Shown here piece after piece: positions 15,017 through 22,170 of a stretch of DNA of 36,119 bases; the first letter of the stretch is position 1, and the number at the start of each line of letters is the position of its first letter. Source of the DNA: a virus; IMG/VR virus record IMGVR_UViG_3300049483_000139, positions 1 to 36,119 of that record. One strand, 5' to 3'. A model generated the notes under the pieces. It was not told the DNA's origin and ran no database searches. It worked only from the letters and a program-made list of their open reading frames with translations. Both the position numbers and the translations under genes were made by a program.

Positions 15017-15789
15017 TCACCGCTAAATCACTTGCAACAGGAGGATTGGGACGTTTTGGCAATCAAATGTTTACCATTGCCGGGTGTATCGGAGTTGCTG
15101 TCAAGTCCGGCCAACCCTATGCCTTCCCTGAATGGAAAACACATGATAATGCAATCTTCGGCAATCCTATTGATAATATAAACGATTTTTTATTAAAACC
15201 ATTACCGGGACTTGCAACAACATCAGGCTTTCAGGATTACGGTTATTTTTGGGGATATAGAAATGTTTATCTTCCCTGGGGGGACTGGTCAATAGATGCC
15301 CACATGCAATCGGACAAGTTTTTCAATAATTGTCTTCCATTAATAAGAGAAACATTTACTTTCAAAGACGAACCAGAACAAACCGATTGTGTTGCTATTC
15401 ATTACCGGGCAGGTGATTATATAGATAATCCCGATGCTTATCATCCACGATGTAGTAAAGAATATTATGAGAATGCAATGGCATTATTTCAGGCAGGCAC
15501 AAGGTTTATGTTATTCAGTGATGATACGATAGAATTTATGAAGTTGGCAAAGCTGATGCCATACGGCACATCGTGTGAATTTAGCATCGGTAAAAATTAC
15601 ATCGAAGATTTCAAGATAATGAAACGCTGCAAATCATTCATAACCGCAAATAGTTCATTTTCATTAATGGCCGCAATCTTAGGGGATCATCCAGACAAAA
15701 AAATAATTTGTCCAAAAAGATGGTTCGGTTCACAGGCTGGGGACATTGAAACAAAAGATTTATATCCTGAAAATGCAATAATAATATGA
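15013..15789 (+). CDS. Alpha-1,2-fucosyltransferase-like (GT11)
   Basis: 258 residues. LGRFGNQMFTIAGCIGVA near 12-29 is the GRLGNQMF opening of GT11, VAIHYRAGDYIDNPDAYHP near 127-145 contains the HxRxGDY donor motif, and CKSFITANSSFSLMAAILG near 210-228 the third conserved block. Full length for the family. It uses GDP-fucose or a similar donor, which would have to come from the host since no GDP-fucose synthesis gene is visible. ATGA overlaps join it to both neighbours. Confidence 0.85.
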   Translation: MITAKSLATGGLGRFGNQMFTIAGCIGVAVKSGQPYAFPEWKTHDNAIFGNPIDNINDFLLKPLPGLATTSGFQDYGYFWGYRNVYLPWGDWSIDAHMQSDKFFNNCLPLIRETFTFKDEPEQTDCVAIHYRAGDYIDNPDAYHPRCSKEYYENAMALFQAGTRFMLFSDDTIEFMKLAKLMPYGTSCEFSIGKNYIEDFKIMKRCKSFITANSSFSLMAAILGDHPDKKIICPKRWFGSQAGDIETKDLYPENAIII

Positions 15790-16820
15790 AAGTACTTTGG
15801 TCAATACACTTATACCCCCCCACCCATAATTGCGGAAGTGAGTACGTCGCACATCATGTTAATAAATTTCTTATCAGCAGAGGACACGAATGCAGGGTTA
15901 TCCTTCATCAGGATAAAAACATAAATACACCTTATGATCATGAGGGAGTATATTGTATGGGCAGCAATGTAGGGACAAGAATAGATGCCTATGCGTGGGC
16001 TGACATTATCCTTACCCATCTTGATATGACACAGTTTTCTATTGTAATGGCAAGGGAGGCGAGAAGACCATTAGTCCACTTTGTTCACAATGATATACCA
16101 TATCAATCTATCACAAACAATTTTGGAAATGTATCAGCGGTATATAATTCAAAATGGATATGCGATAAAATTGGATATACTATACCCGGCATTGTATTAC
16201 ATCCACCATGTAATACAGACCACTATACAACCGAAACAACGGGTGAGTTCATAACACTTATTTCTTTGAATGAAAGAAAGGGTGGATACAGGTTTTATGA
16301 GATTGCTAAGGCAATGCCTGATAAAAAGTTTTTGGGCGTCATAGGCAGCTATGATAATCCGGGACCGCTAAAAAAGGCACAGGTTGATATTATAAACGAA
16401 TGCCTGCAACTGCCCAACTTCACCCTGGTAGCAAATACTCCTGATATACTATCAACATACAGAAGGACAAGGCTTTTACTGATGCCGTCTGATTATGAAA
16501 GTTGGGGGCGCACGGCGACAGAGGCCATGTGTTCGGGCATCCCGGTTATCTGCACACCGACGCCCGGACTTAAAGAGAATTGCCAGGATGCTGCGGTATA
16601 TGTCGGCAAGCCTATCAAAGATTGTCAGCCGGGAGATGCTCAGGTTGATATTGGCACTGTGGATGATTGGGTGGCGGCTATTCGTAAATTCGACGATCAT
16701 GAATACTACCAAAAATATTCGTTACTTTGCAAGGAAAGGGCGAAACAGCTTGATCCGGTGAAAGAATTGGAAGCCCTTGAAAGTTTCCTATATGAGCAGC
16801 AACAGAATTATAAACGTTAG
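15786..16820 (+). CDS. Glycosyltransferase family 4-like (GT-B)
   Basis: 344 residues. MKVLWSIHLYPPTHNCGSEY opens the acceptor domain, and the C-terminal donor domain has LLLMPSDYESWGRTATEAMC near 227-246 with the E-x(7)-E pattern and GIPVICTPTPGLKEN. This is typical of GT4 retaining transferases. The last gene of the glycan operon overlaps the head-tail connector gene by 29 bases, showing that cargo and structural genes share one transcript. Confidence 0.85.
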   Translation: MKVLWSIHLYPPTHNCGSEYVAHHVNKFLISRGHECRVILHQDKNINTPYDHEGVYCMGSNVGTRIDAYAWADIILTHLDMTQFSIVMAREARRPLVHFVHNDIPYQSITNNFGNVSAVYNSKWICDKIGYTIPGIVLHPPCNTDHYTTETTGEFITLISLNERKGGYRFYEIAKAMPDKKFLGVIGSYDNPGPLKKAQVDIINECLQLPNFTLVANTPDILSTYRRTRLLLMPSDYESWGRTATEAMCSGIPVICTPTPGLKENCQDAAVYVGKPIKDCQPGDAQVDIGTVDDWVAAIRKFDDHEYYQKYSLLCKERAKQLDPVKELEALESFLYEQQQNYKR

Positions 16821-17415
16821 CAGATATGAATCGTCGCCATCTGAGCCGGTTACGCTGGCTCAGGTAAAGTCTCACCTAATCATAACATTTACCGATGACG
16901 ATACTATGATTACATCTCTGATAACTCAGTGTCGTAAGGCCATAGAAGAATATTGCGCAATAAGTATAGTAATGCAGACTGTGACGCTGATTGCTGATCT
17001 GTTTAAAGAATGGGAGCTACCTTATGGCCCTGTAACCGGATTGTTGTCTGTTAAAACGAGAACAGGCAATGAAGGCAGCGGGCCGGGAACTTACGAAACG
17101 CTTTCATCGGGATGGACTTATGACGGAAACGACTTTGTTACATTCACACCAGCTCCTACAGGAGGTTTTAATCCGGGGGCTCCATTTACAGGACATTTCC
17201 AGTGGGGGCCATATTCGTCGGATAGATCATTGGTGAACAGATATAAGATAGTATATACATCGGGATATGCTAATGTGCCAGATGCGCTAAAGCTGGCAAT
17301 ATTGAATGAGATTACTTACCGTTACGAAAACCGGGGCAGTGAGGCACAATTGGAAGGAATATGTTTTGCAGCGAGAACGATGGCAGAACCGTATAAAAGA
17401 ACCCTATGGTTTTAA
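16792..17415 (+). CDS. Head-tail connector (gp6-like)
   Basis: 207 residues from the ATG at 16792 (a TTG at 16777 is also in frame). SSPSEPVTLAQVKSHLIITF near 13-32, then DDTMITSLITQCRKAIEEYC, is the classic opening of gp6/DUF3168-type connector proteins, and the last third has YKIVYTSGYANVPDALKLAI. It forms a ring beneath the portal. The gene ends CTATGGTTTTAA; the same 14 bases occur again at the start of the next structural gene 508 bases on. Confidence 0.85.
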   Translation: MSSNRIINVSRYESSPSEPVTLAQVKSHLIITFTDDDTMITSLITQCRKAIEEYCAISIVMQTVTLIADLFKEWELPYGPVTGLLSVKTRTGNEGSGPGTYETLSSGWTYDGNDFVTFTPAPTGGFNPGAPFTGHFQWGPYSSDRSLVNRYKIVYTSGYANVPDALKLAILNEITYRYENRGSEAQLEGICFAARTMAEPYKRTLWF

Positions 17416-17417
17416 TT
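17404..17417 (+). repeat. Left 14-bp direct repeat flanking the RNA element
   Basis: CTATGGTTTTAATT, containing the last codons and stop of the connector gene. It is identical to 17912-17925. Both also have AC three bases before, so 16 of 17 bases agree. It reads as a target duplication or recombination scar. Confidence 0.75.
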
Positions 17418-17423
17418 ATGACA

Positions 17424-17882
17424 TACCGAAAACAAATAATTAGTTGCGATTAATTTTTCTTATGACAAAAAATAAAAATTCAATTAATCGCAACTTTGTA
17501 AAGGGCAGTATTATCAATTAAATTAAAAAAGTCTTATAATGTTCATTCGCATTATGTTACATAGGATATTGCGTTTTGTACTTTACTTCAAAACAAAACG
17601 CATGAAGGTCATAAGCGCAGAATTTTGATGAAAAAATATTCGGGTAAAAACGAAAATTCCCTTACATTGGGTTGTAAGGGAGTTCGAGCCGGTTACTGAT
17701 GCGGTATTAGACGGTTTCCATCTACTGGCACTTTCGTCGCTCTATTTTCGTACGTATGATGAGTCCTCAAAACTATGAGGACTTTTCTTTTGTGCGTAGG
17801 TGAGCGCAGGCATCCTATTTACACATAATGCGTATTATAAGACTTTTTCTTCCTTGCCCTTTACAATTATTTGTTTTCGGTA
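17424..17882 (+). ncRNA. Predicted large structured RNA, about 460 nt, family unknown
   Basis: A protein-free stretch folds into nested helices: 17424-17441 with 17865-17882 (18 bp perfect), 17497-17507 with 17855-17865, 17526-17540 with 17834-17848 (15 bp), 17548-17557 with 17823-17832, and 17561-17567 with 17812-17818. Side hairpins branch from this rod: 17442-17454/17483-17495 (13 bp), 17571-17579/17593-17601, 17620-17626/17653-17659, 17660-17666/17673-17679, 17688-17693/17724-17729 and 17762-17769/17776-17783. Helices were found by eye. The form resembles the large ornate RNAs of phages (GOLLD, ROOL) in style, but I cannot match it to any family. No intron core motif is evident. Strand is assumed from the operon. 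A MITE-like DNA element is the main alternative. Confidence 0.7.
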
Positions 17883-17911
17883 ATGGTCCCATGTATTTTA
17901 TTATCTTTACT

Positions 17912-17925
17912 CTATGGTTTTAATT
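17912..17925 (+). repeat. Right 14-bp direct repeat flanking the RNA element
   Basis: CTATGGTTTTAATT, holding the start codon (17914) of the head closure gene. Second copy of 17404-17417. Collapsing the two copies makes the stop of the connector gene and the start of the closure gene overlap by 10 bases. Confidence 0.75.
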
Positions 17926-18288
17926 CAAGGGTTCCATATCGGCCAAATGAGATCATCTGTTCATTTCCTGAATAATGTACCTACGCAGTCTGCGAATAAT
18001 GAACATGAAGAAATAACGACAGGAGGCTGGAATGATGTTTATGGGACTTTACTTTTAACCAGGGGGCGGTTAAGAAAGCAATCGGGAGGCCGGGATCTGG
18101 CTTTCGGGCTAATAGCTGGTAATGATAGTTATGAATTGATTTGCCGGTTTCAGGCGACACTGGAAGCAGCATTGCAGGTAAATGGAAAAGTAATTGTAGA
18201 TAGTGTTAATTACACTATTGCATCATGGGAAAAGGTTGATCAGATAAATCACATTTATAAGTTCAAATTAAATACACAGGTTGCCTAA
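17914..18288 (+). CDS. Head closure / head-tail adaptor protein
   Basis: 124 residues. The order MRSSVHFLNNVPTQSANNEH near 12-31, TTGGWNDVYGTLLLTRGRLR, then IDVDSVNY-like KVIVDSVNYTIASWEKVDQI near 93-112 follows SPP1 gp16-type head-tail adaptors (phage_H_T_join). It plugs the connector after packaging. TATCTTTA lies just before the start at 17902-17909. It is separated from its partner at 16792 only by the RNA element. Confidence 0.78.
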   Translation: MVLIQGFHIGQMRSSVHFLNNVPTQSANNEHEEITTGGWNDVYGTLLLTRGRLRKQSGGRDLAFGLIAGNDSYELICRFQATLEAALQVNGKVIVDSVNYTIASWEKVDQINHIYKFKLNTQVA

Positions 18289-18790
18289 TACCGTAACCAT
18301 AAAAGGCTTTAAAGAATACAGCGATAAGCTGAATAAGCTGTCAACACAATTCCCCGAACAACTTGACGACATTGCAGAAATAGCGGCGCAGCAGTGGGAG
18401 CAATTAGCGAAAAGAGATGTTCCCGTTGATCAGGGTTTTTTAAAGTCAGGGATAAGCCACAAACAAGAGGCGTTAAACAAGTGGGAAATTGTCAGTAGTA
18501 AAGAATATTCGCCTTACATGGAATGGGGTACAAAGTCCCGGGTAAATGTCCCGGCTGAATTACAAAGCTACGCTGCACAGTTCAGGGGTGGCAGTCCCGG
18601 CGCCAAAGTAAAGGGATTGATTTATGAATGGGTGTTAAGAAAAGGGATACCAAAAGAGGCACAATGGCCGATATTTATTTCTATCATGAGAAACGGTGTA
18701 AAACCTCATCCGTTCTTTTTCATTCAGCGCCCAATAGTAGAAAAGCAATTGATGAATGATCTAAAACAGTTGATTGAAACATTAGATTGA
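18281..18790 (+). CDS. HK97 gp10-like neck / tail completion protein
   Basis: 169 residues using a TTG start that overlaps the previous stop by 8 bases; no ATG fits the N-terminus. IKGFKEYSDKLNKLSTQFPE near 6-25 and RDVPVDQGFLKSGISHK near 45-61, followed by YSPYMEWGTKSRV near 76, are the gp10 family landmarks. The protein sits at the head-tail interface. A C-terminal extension with GIPKEAQWPIFISIMRNGVK is also usual for this family. Confidence 0.82.
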   Translation: MPNTVTIKGFKEYSDKLNKLSTQFPEQLDDIAEIAAQQWEQLAKRDVPVDQGFLKSGISHKQEALNKWEIVSSKEYSPYMEWGTKSRVNVPAELQSYAAQFRGGSPGAKVKGLIYEWVLRKGIPKEAQWPIFISIMRNGVKPHPFFFIQRPIVEKQLMNDLKQLIETLD

Positions 18791-18791
18791 T

Positions 18792-19232
18792 ATGAAGGAT
18801 ACAATGAGAATTTTTCGCAAAGCGGTTTATGATTGTTTAAATACTTTCATTATTTACAAGTCTGCCAACGTCGCTGTTTATGATGAAAAAGTAAAAGCAG
18901 GTCAATCGCCAAACCTTTATGTACTATTTCAAAGCCAAAGGGAAACCGATACAACACAGACTGATTGCGGATGGGAATGTAAGGCAAATCTTGACTTACT
19001 GATAGTGGATAAAACCGGCTCAGAGGTTAGCAAAGATACGGTTGACGAAATTTCTGACCAGATATACGAATTATTACTAAATTTGCCGGGTAGTGATAAT
19101 CTGGCAGCGCAATCTGGGTTTAAAATAATGATGTTAAAAAGGGAAAGTGCAGTAACGGGATTGCTCCAGATTACACCGACACAAAGCGAATTACAAAAAT
19201 TAATAACTTTGACAGCAACAATTTCACAATAA
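18792..19232 (+). CDS. Tail terminator-like protein
   Basis: 146 residues. FRKAVYDCLN near the N-terminus, LYVLFQSQRETDTTQTDCGW near 42-61 and a following ECKANLDLLIVDKTG strand fit the alpha-beta fold of tail terminators that cap the finished tube (DUF3168/gpU-like). Position between gp10-like and tail tube genes supports this. Assignment rests mainly on gene order. Confidence 0.6.
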   Translation: MKDTMRIFRKAVYDCLNTFIIYKSANVAVYDEKVKAGQSPNLYVLFQSQRETDTTQTDCGWECKANLDLLIVDKTGSEVSKDTVDEISDQIYELLLNLPGSDNLAAQSGFKIMMLKRESAVTGLLQITPTQSELQKLITLTATISQ

Positions 19233-19243
19233 AATTTTAAGCC

Positions 19244-19663
19244 ATGAGTGTACCTACTCCGATTTTAGCATCAGCAGTCCCTGTTGCAATAAGCAACGAC
19301 AGCGGCTCTACATTTAAGTATGTCGTATGTAAAAAAGCATGGGACTATGCGGGCAGTGCAACGCTGATAGAAGAAGAAACAGACTGCGATGTATTAACGG
19401 CGGTAGGAGCGATCAAGAACGTATTTAATTTTGAATTTGTTCTTAATACTACCCCTAACGGGGCAACAGAATGGGGCAGCGATTCTATCATGACGTTCTT
19501 CCAGAATAAAACATCGCTTGTTGTCAAGTTTACATCCGGCAGTTCTTTTTACCGGTCAATATCCGGGTATATCAGCAACTATACAGAAACAGCAGCGCAG
19601 GGCGGCATGGTTATCGGCAAAGGAACATTCAACGGATCTGGATCACTTGACATTACAGCATAA
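19244..19663 (+). CDS. Major tail tube protein
   Basis: 139 residues. Beta-rich throughout, with KYVVCKKAWDYAGSATLIEE near 25-44, VFNFEFVLNTTPNGATEWGS near 60-79 and a final GGMVIGKGTFNGSGSLDITA typical of the tube-forming tail proteins of siphoviruses. It precedes the frameshifted chaperone pair, where the tube gene is normally found. Tube subunits stack around the tape measure. Confidence 0.78.
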   Translation: MSVPTPILASAVPVAISNDSGSTFKYVVCKKAWDYAGSATLIEEETDCDVLTAVGAIKNVFNFEFVLNTTPNGATEWGSDSIMTFFQNKTSLVVKFTSGSSFYRSISGYISNYTETAAQGGMVIGKGTFNGSGSLDITA

Positions 19664-19665
19664 TC

Positions 19666-20067
19666 ATGGCATCATTAAACACCCTTCCCCGGCAACGGTT
19701 TGAACTTATATTATCAGACGGAACAATTATTCCCGGTCAATTCGGCACGTATGCAACATCTTTATTCGGAAAGAAAAAGGGTTTGGCATTGTCTGAGATA
19801 TATAAAAACTTTCTTATCGAGAAGCCGGAAAAAGATGCTGATGGAAATCCTGTATACGATGTCCGGCTGCATGATATGATTGATTTTATTATGTGTGCAT
19901 GTGAGGCTGCTGCAAGGTTGAAGGGGGAACGATTTAATTTTACCGATGCTCAATTATGCCAATGGGCAGATGATACCGATATACCAAATATCCTGATAAC
20001 ATTATACGGGCATTCAGTGGCAAATAAGGATGAAAAAAAAAGTCAGGATCAACCGGCAAGCAATTAG
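19666..20067 (+). CDS. Tail assembly chaperone, short product (gpG-like)
   Basis: 133 residues. The protein starts with RQRFELILSDGTIIPGQFGT and has the helical DMIDFIMCACEAAARLKG segment common in tail chaperones. Near its end the frame crosses nine A (20033-20041). Ribosomes that do not slip end at the TAG at 20065-20067. The short form and the shifted long form coat the tape measure before tube polymerisation in the lambda model. Confidence 0.75.
   Translation: MASLNTLPRQRFELILSDGTIIPGQFGTYATSLFGKKKGLALSEIYKNFLIEKPEKDADGNPVYDVRLHDMIDFIMCACEAAARLKGERFNFTDAQLCQWADDTDIPNILITLYGHSVANKDEKKSQDQPASN
20033..20041 (+). other. A9 slippery site for -1 frameshift in the tail chaperones
   Basis: Zero-frame codons are GAT GAA AAA AAA AGT. 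Slipping back one base on AAA AAA moves into the frame of the gpT-like extension, which is open with no stop from there to 20384. The result is a 239-residue long product. Confidence 0.75.
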
Positions 20068-20384
20068 GGTGGGACGAATTGCAACGGTTATTTTTAGCGG
20101 CAAACCCCTCAATAGAATTATTCTGGCAAAGCACTTTCGAAGAGGTGCTATTAACTATACAGGGCTTAGTTGATAGACAGCGTATTGAACGGCGAAATTC
20201 TTATAATCTGTATTGTGCCTGGACTGAAAAGCCTATCTCAATCTTCGATTATTCCCCATTACCTTACGATGAAGAATTAAAAGAGGTCACCAATGACCAG
20301 GGTATGACCGATGCTGAAATTTATGCCTTAGTTAAAGCGGCAAATGCTAACTTTGATATACCAATAATATTCAATGGCAGATAA
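20040..20384 (+). CDS. Tail assembly chaperone extension (gpT-like), made by -1 frameshift
   Basis: The -1 frame continues as KSGSTGKQLGWDELQRLFLA, then NPSIELFWQSTFEEVLLTIQ. The WDELQRL start is typical of the T part of G-GT chaperones. There is no ATG; the only start-like codon is TTG at 20079, which lacks the GWDE residues. So the fusion with the preceding gene is the likely product. It binds tube subunits and delivers them to the tape measure. Ends 11 bases inside the tape measure gene. Confidence 0.75.
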   Translation, partial: KSGSTGKQLGWDELQRLFLAANPSIELFWQSTFEEVLLTIQGLVDRQRIERRNSYNLYCAWTEKPISIFDYSPLPYDEELKEVTNDQGMTDAEIYALVKAANANFDIPIIFNGR

Positions 20385-22170
20385 TATTCTTTCAGCGAAG
20401 GTTGATGTAACGGCACCGGGAGCGGTGCAGGCATTATCATCTGTTGGCAAGTCTGTTGAAATATTACAATCTCAATTACAGCGGTTACAGAAAATACTAT
20501 CACAGGAGGGGTTGAGTTTTACACAGGTTCAAAGGGTGTCGGATTTATTAAGAAAAACACAAGGTGACCTAAATAAACTTAATGCCGCTAATGCAACTAC
20601 TTCTTTAGGCAAACTTGGGGTTGCCTCAAATCAATCTACATTAGCATTAACAAATTTAGGCCGTGTTGTTCAGGATGCCCCGTTTGGATTTTTGGGTATC
20701 GCAAATAACTTAAATCCTTTATTAGAATCATTTCAGCGATTAAAAGCAACGACAGGTACAACAGGCGGGGCACTAAATGAGTTGGGTAAATCATTAACTG
20801 GAGCCGGAGGTTTAGGATTCGCTTTGTCATTAGTATCATCGGCATTGATTGTATTCGGGGATAAATTATTTGGGAGCAAAGCAGCATCGGAGGCCTCTGA
20901 ACAGGCGTTAAGAAAATATACAGATGCCTTAGATGAAAGTAAAAGAAGCGTTGAAAGCCTTTCATCTTCATTACAGTTCTTTAATCAACTGGGAAGTATT
21001 AATGTAAAAATATTCAACCAGGGCGATCTGGAAGACCTTAGGCAGCAATCGGTTGCTCAAAGGCAAGCAACTGAAGATCTTAAATCAGAACTTGAAAAAA
21101 GAAAAGCAATTGTAAAAAGTATTGAATCTGATGAAGTTCTAAACAAAAAAGACAGGATTGATGCACTAAGATCTGCAAATGCAGAGGTATTTGAAATCAA
21201 TAAACAGATAACAGATTCAGAGAGAAAACAGTCTATAATTTACAGGCAAATACAATTGCAGAAAAATAAAGATGAAAAGGATGCTCAGGACAAGTCGCTA
21301 GAGAATTGGAATAAATATCTGAAAAGCTTACAGGATGATCGTGATTTTTTAGATGGATTATTTAAAAATGAATTCAATTCAATAAAATCTTTTTATGACT
21401 CATTAAATGCCAAAATACGGATTCAGAATGATCAAAAGGCAAGGATAAAAATTTCTGCGGACATAGAACTCGAAACTTTATCTACAAATTTTGATAAGCA
21501 AAAACAAATATCTTCTCAACTACAGGAGCGGATAAATACCCTTATAAAAAATAATCCAATATTAATAAGAGCTAACGCTAAAGTTGAATTAACTCCCGAT
21601 GAAAAAGCATTGCAAGCTGCACTTGACAATATAAACAACATCCTTGCAGACACATTACGGCAATCCTTAGTATCTTTCGGCGAAGGCTTAGGCGAAGCAC
21701 TTGCCGGAGGTGATATACAAAAAGCATTTCAATCATTCGCCGGGCTTGTCGGTGGAGCTGTAAAGGCGATAGGTGAGCAGTTAATTGCATTAGGTACAGC
21801 GGCATTAGCTGCGAAAGTTGCACTGAAAAGTCTGTTTAAAAATCCTGCTTTGCAAATAGCTGCGGGAATTGCTTTAGTTGCCGTTGGTTCAGCAATGCAA
21901 AGCCTATTATCGGGAGGTATCAAAGGCTTTGCTGGTGGAGGTCAGTTGCCAGGTGCCGGTGTCCCGGTATTAGTTGGTGAACGTGGCCCCGAAATATTTA
22001 TTCCAGATACCGGTGGAAGAATAATTCCTAATCATAAAATAGCAACAGGAGGTGTAAACGGAGGTAGCGGGAGCATAAACGTAGTAGTAAATGGATACCT
22101 TACTGGAAGGGGTAATGACCTAATCGCTGTTATAAGTTCAGCACAACGCAGTAATAATAGGTTAACATAA
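20374..22170 (+). CDS. Tape measure protein
   Basis: 598 residues. A long helical, Lys/Glu/Gln-rich middle (residues 200-400) is flanked by hydrophobic segments: GGLGFALSLVSSALIVFGDK near 145-164 and LIALGTAALAAKVALKSLFK near 470-489. The C-terminus has GFAGGGQLPGAGVPVLVGER near 515-534, then GPEIFIPDTGGRIIPN, the standard end of tape measure proteins. At about 1.5 angstrom per helical residue a tail of up to roughly 90 nm would follow. It sets tail length and crosses the host envelope during DNA entry. Confidence 0.9.
   Translation: MADNILSAKVDVTAPGAVQALSSVGKSVEILQSQLQRLQKILSQEGLSFTQVQRVSDLLRKTQGDLNKLNAANATTSLGKLGVASNQSTLALTNLGRVVQDAPFGFLGIANNLNPLLESFQRLKATTGTTGGALNELGKSLTGAGGLGFALSLVSSALIVFGDKLFGSKAASEASEQALRKYTDALDESKRSVESLSSSLQFFNQLGSINVKIFNQGDLEDLRQQSVAQRQATEDLKSELEKRKAIVKSIESDEVLNKKDRIDALRSANAEVFEINKQITDSERKQSIIYRQIQLQKNKDEKDAQDKSLENWNKYLKSLQDDRDFLDGLFKNEFNSIKSFYDSLNAKIRIQNDQKARIKISADIELETLSTNFDKQKQISSQLQERINTLIKNNPILIRANAKVELTPDEKALQAALDNINNILADTLRQSLVSFGEGLGEALAGGDIQKAFQSFAGLVGGAVKAIGEQLIALGTAALAAKVALKSLFKNPALQIAAGIALVAVGSAMQSLLSGGIKGFAGGGQLPGAGVPVLVGERGPEIFIPDTGGRIIPNHKIATGGVNGGSGSINVVVNGYLTGRGNDLIAVISSAQRSNNRLT

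Noticed and set aside
17682-17720. GAGCCG...ACGGTTT resembles group II intron domain V
   Set aside because: The GAAA loop, the bulge and the matched inner stem are missing, and no GUGYG 5' end or domain VI bulged A fits. An alternative stem GCCGGT/ACTGGC explains the bases better.
17755-17790. GATGAGTCC...GGAC resembles a hammerhead ribozyme core
   Set aside because: The required CUGAUGA and the GAAA after stem II are absent (CTTTTC follows instead). A plain 8-bp hairpin with a T-rich tail fits.
20079-20384. Stand-alone 101-residue gene starting at TTG
   Set aside because: The typical GWDE residues lie upstream of the TTG and the frame is open back to the A9 slippery site, so it is read as a frameshift extension.
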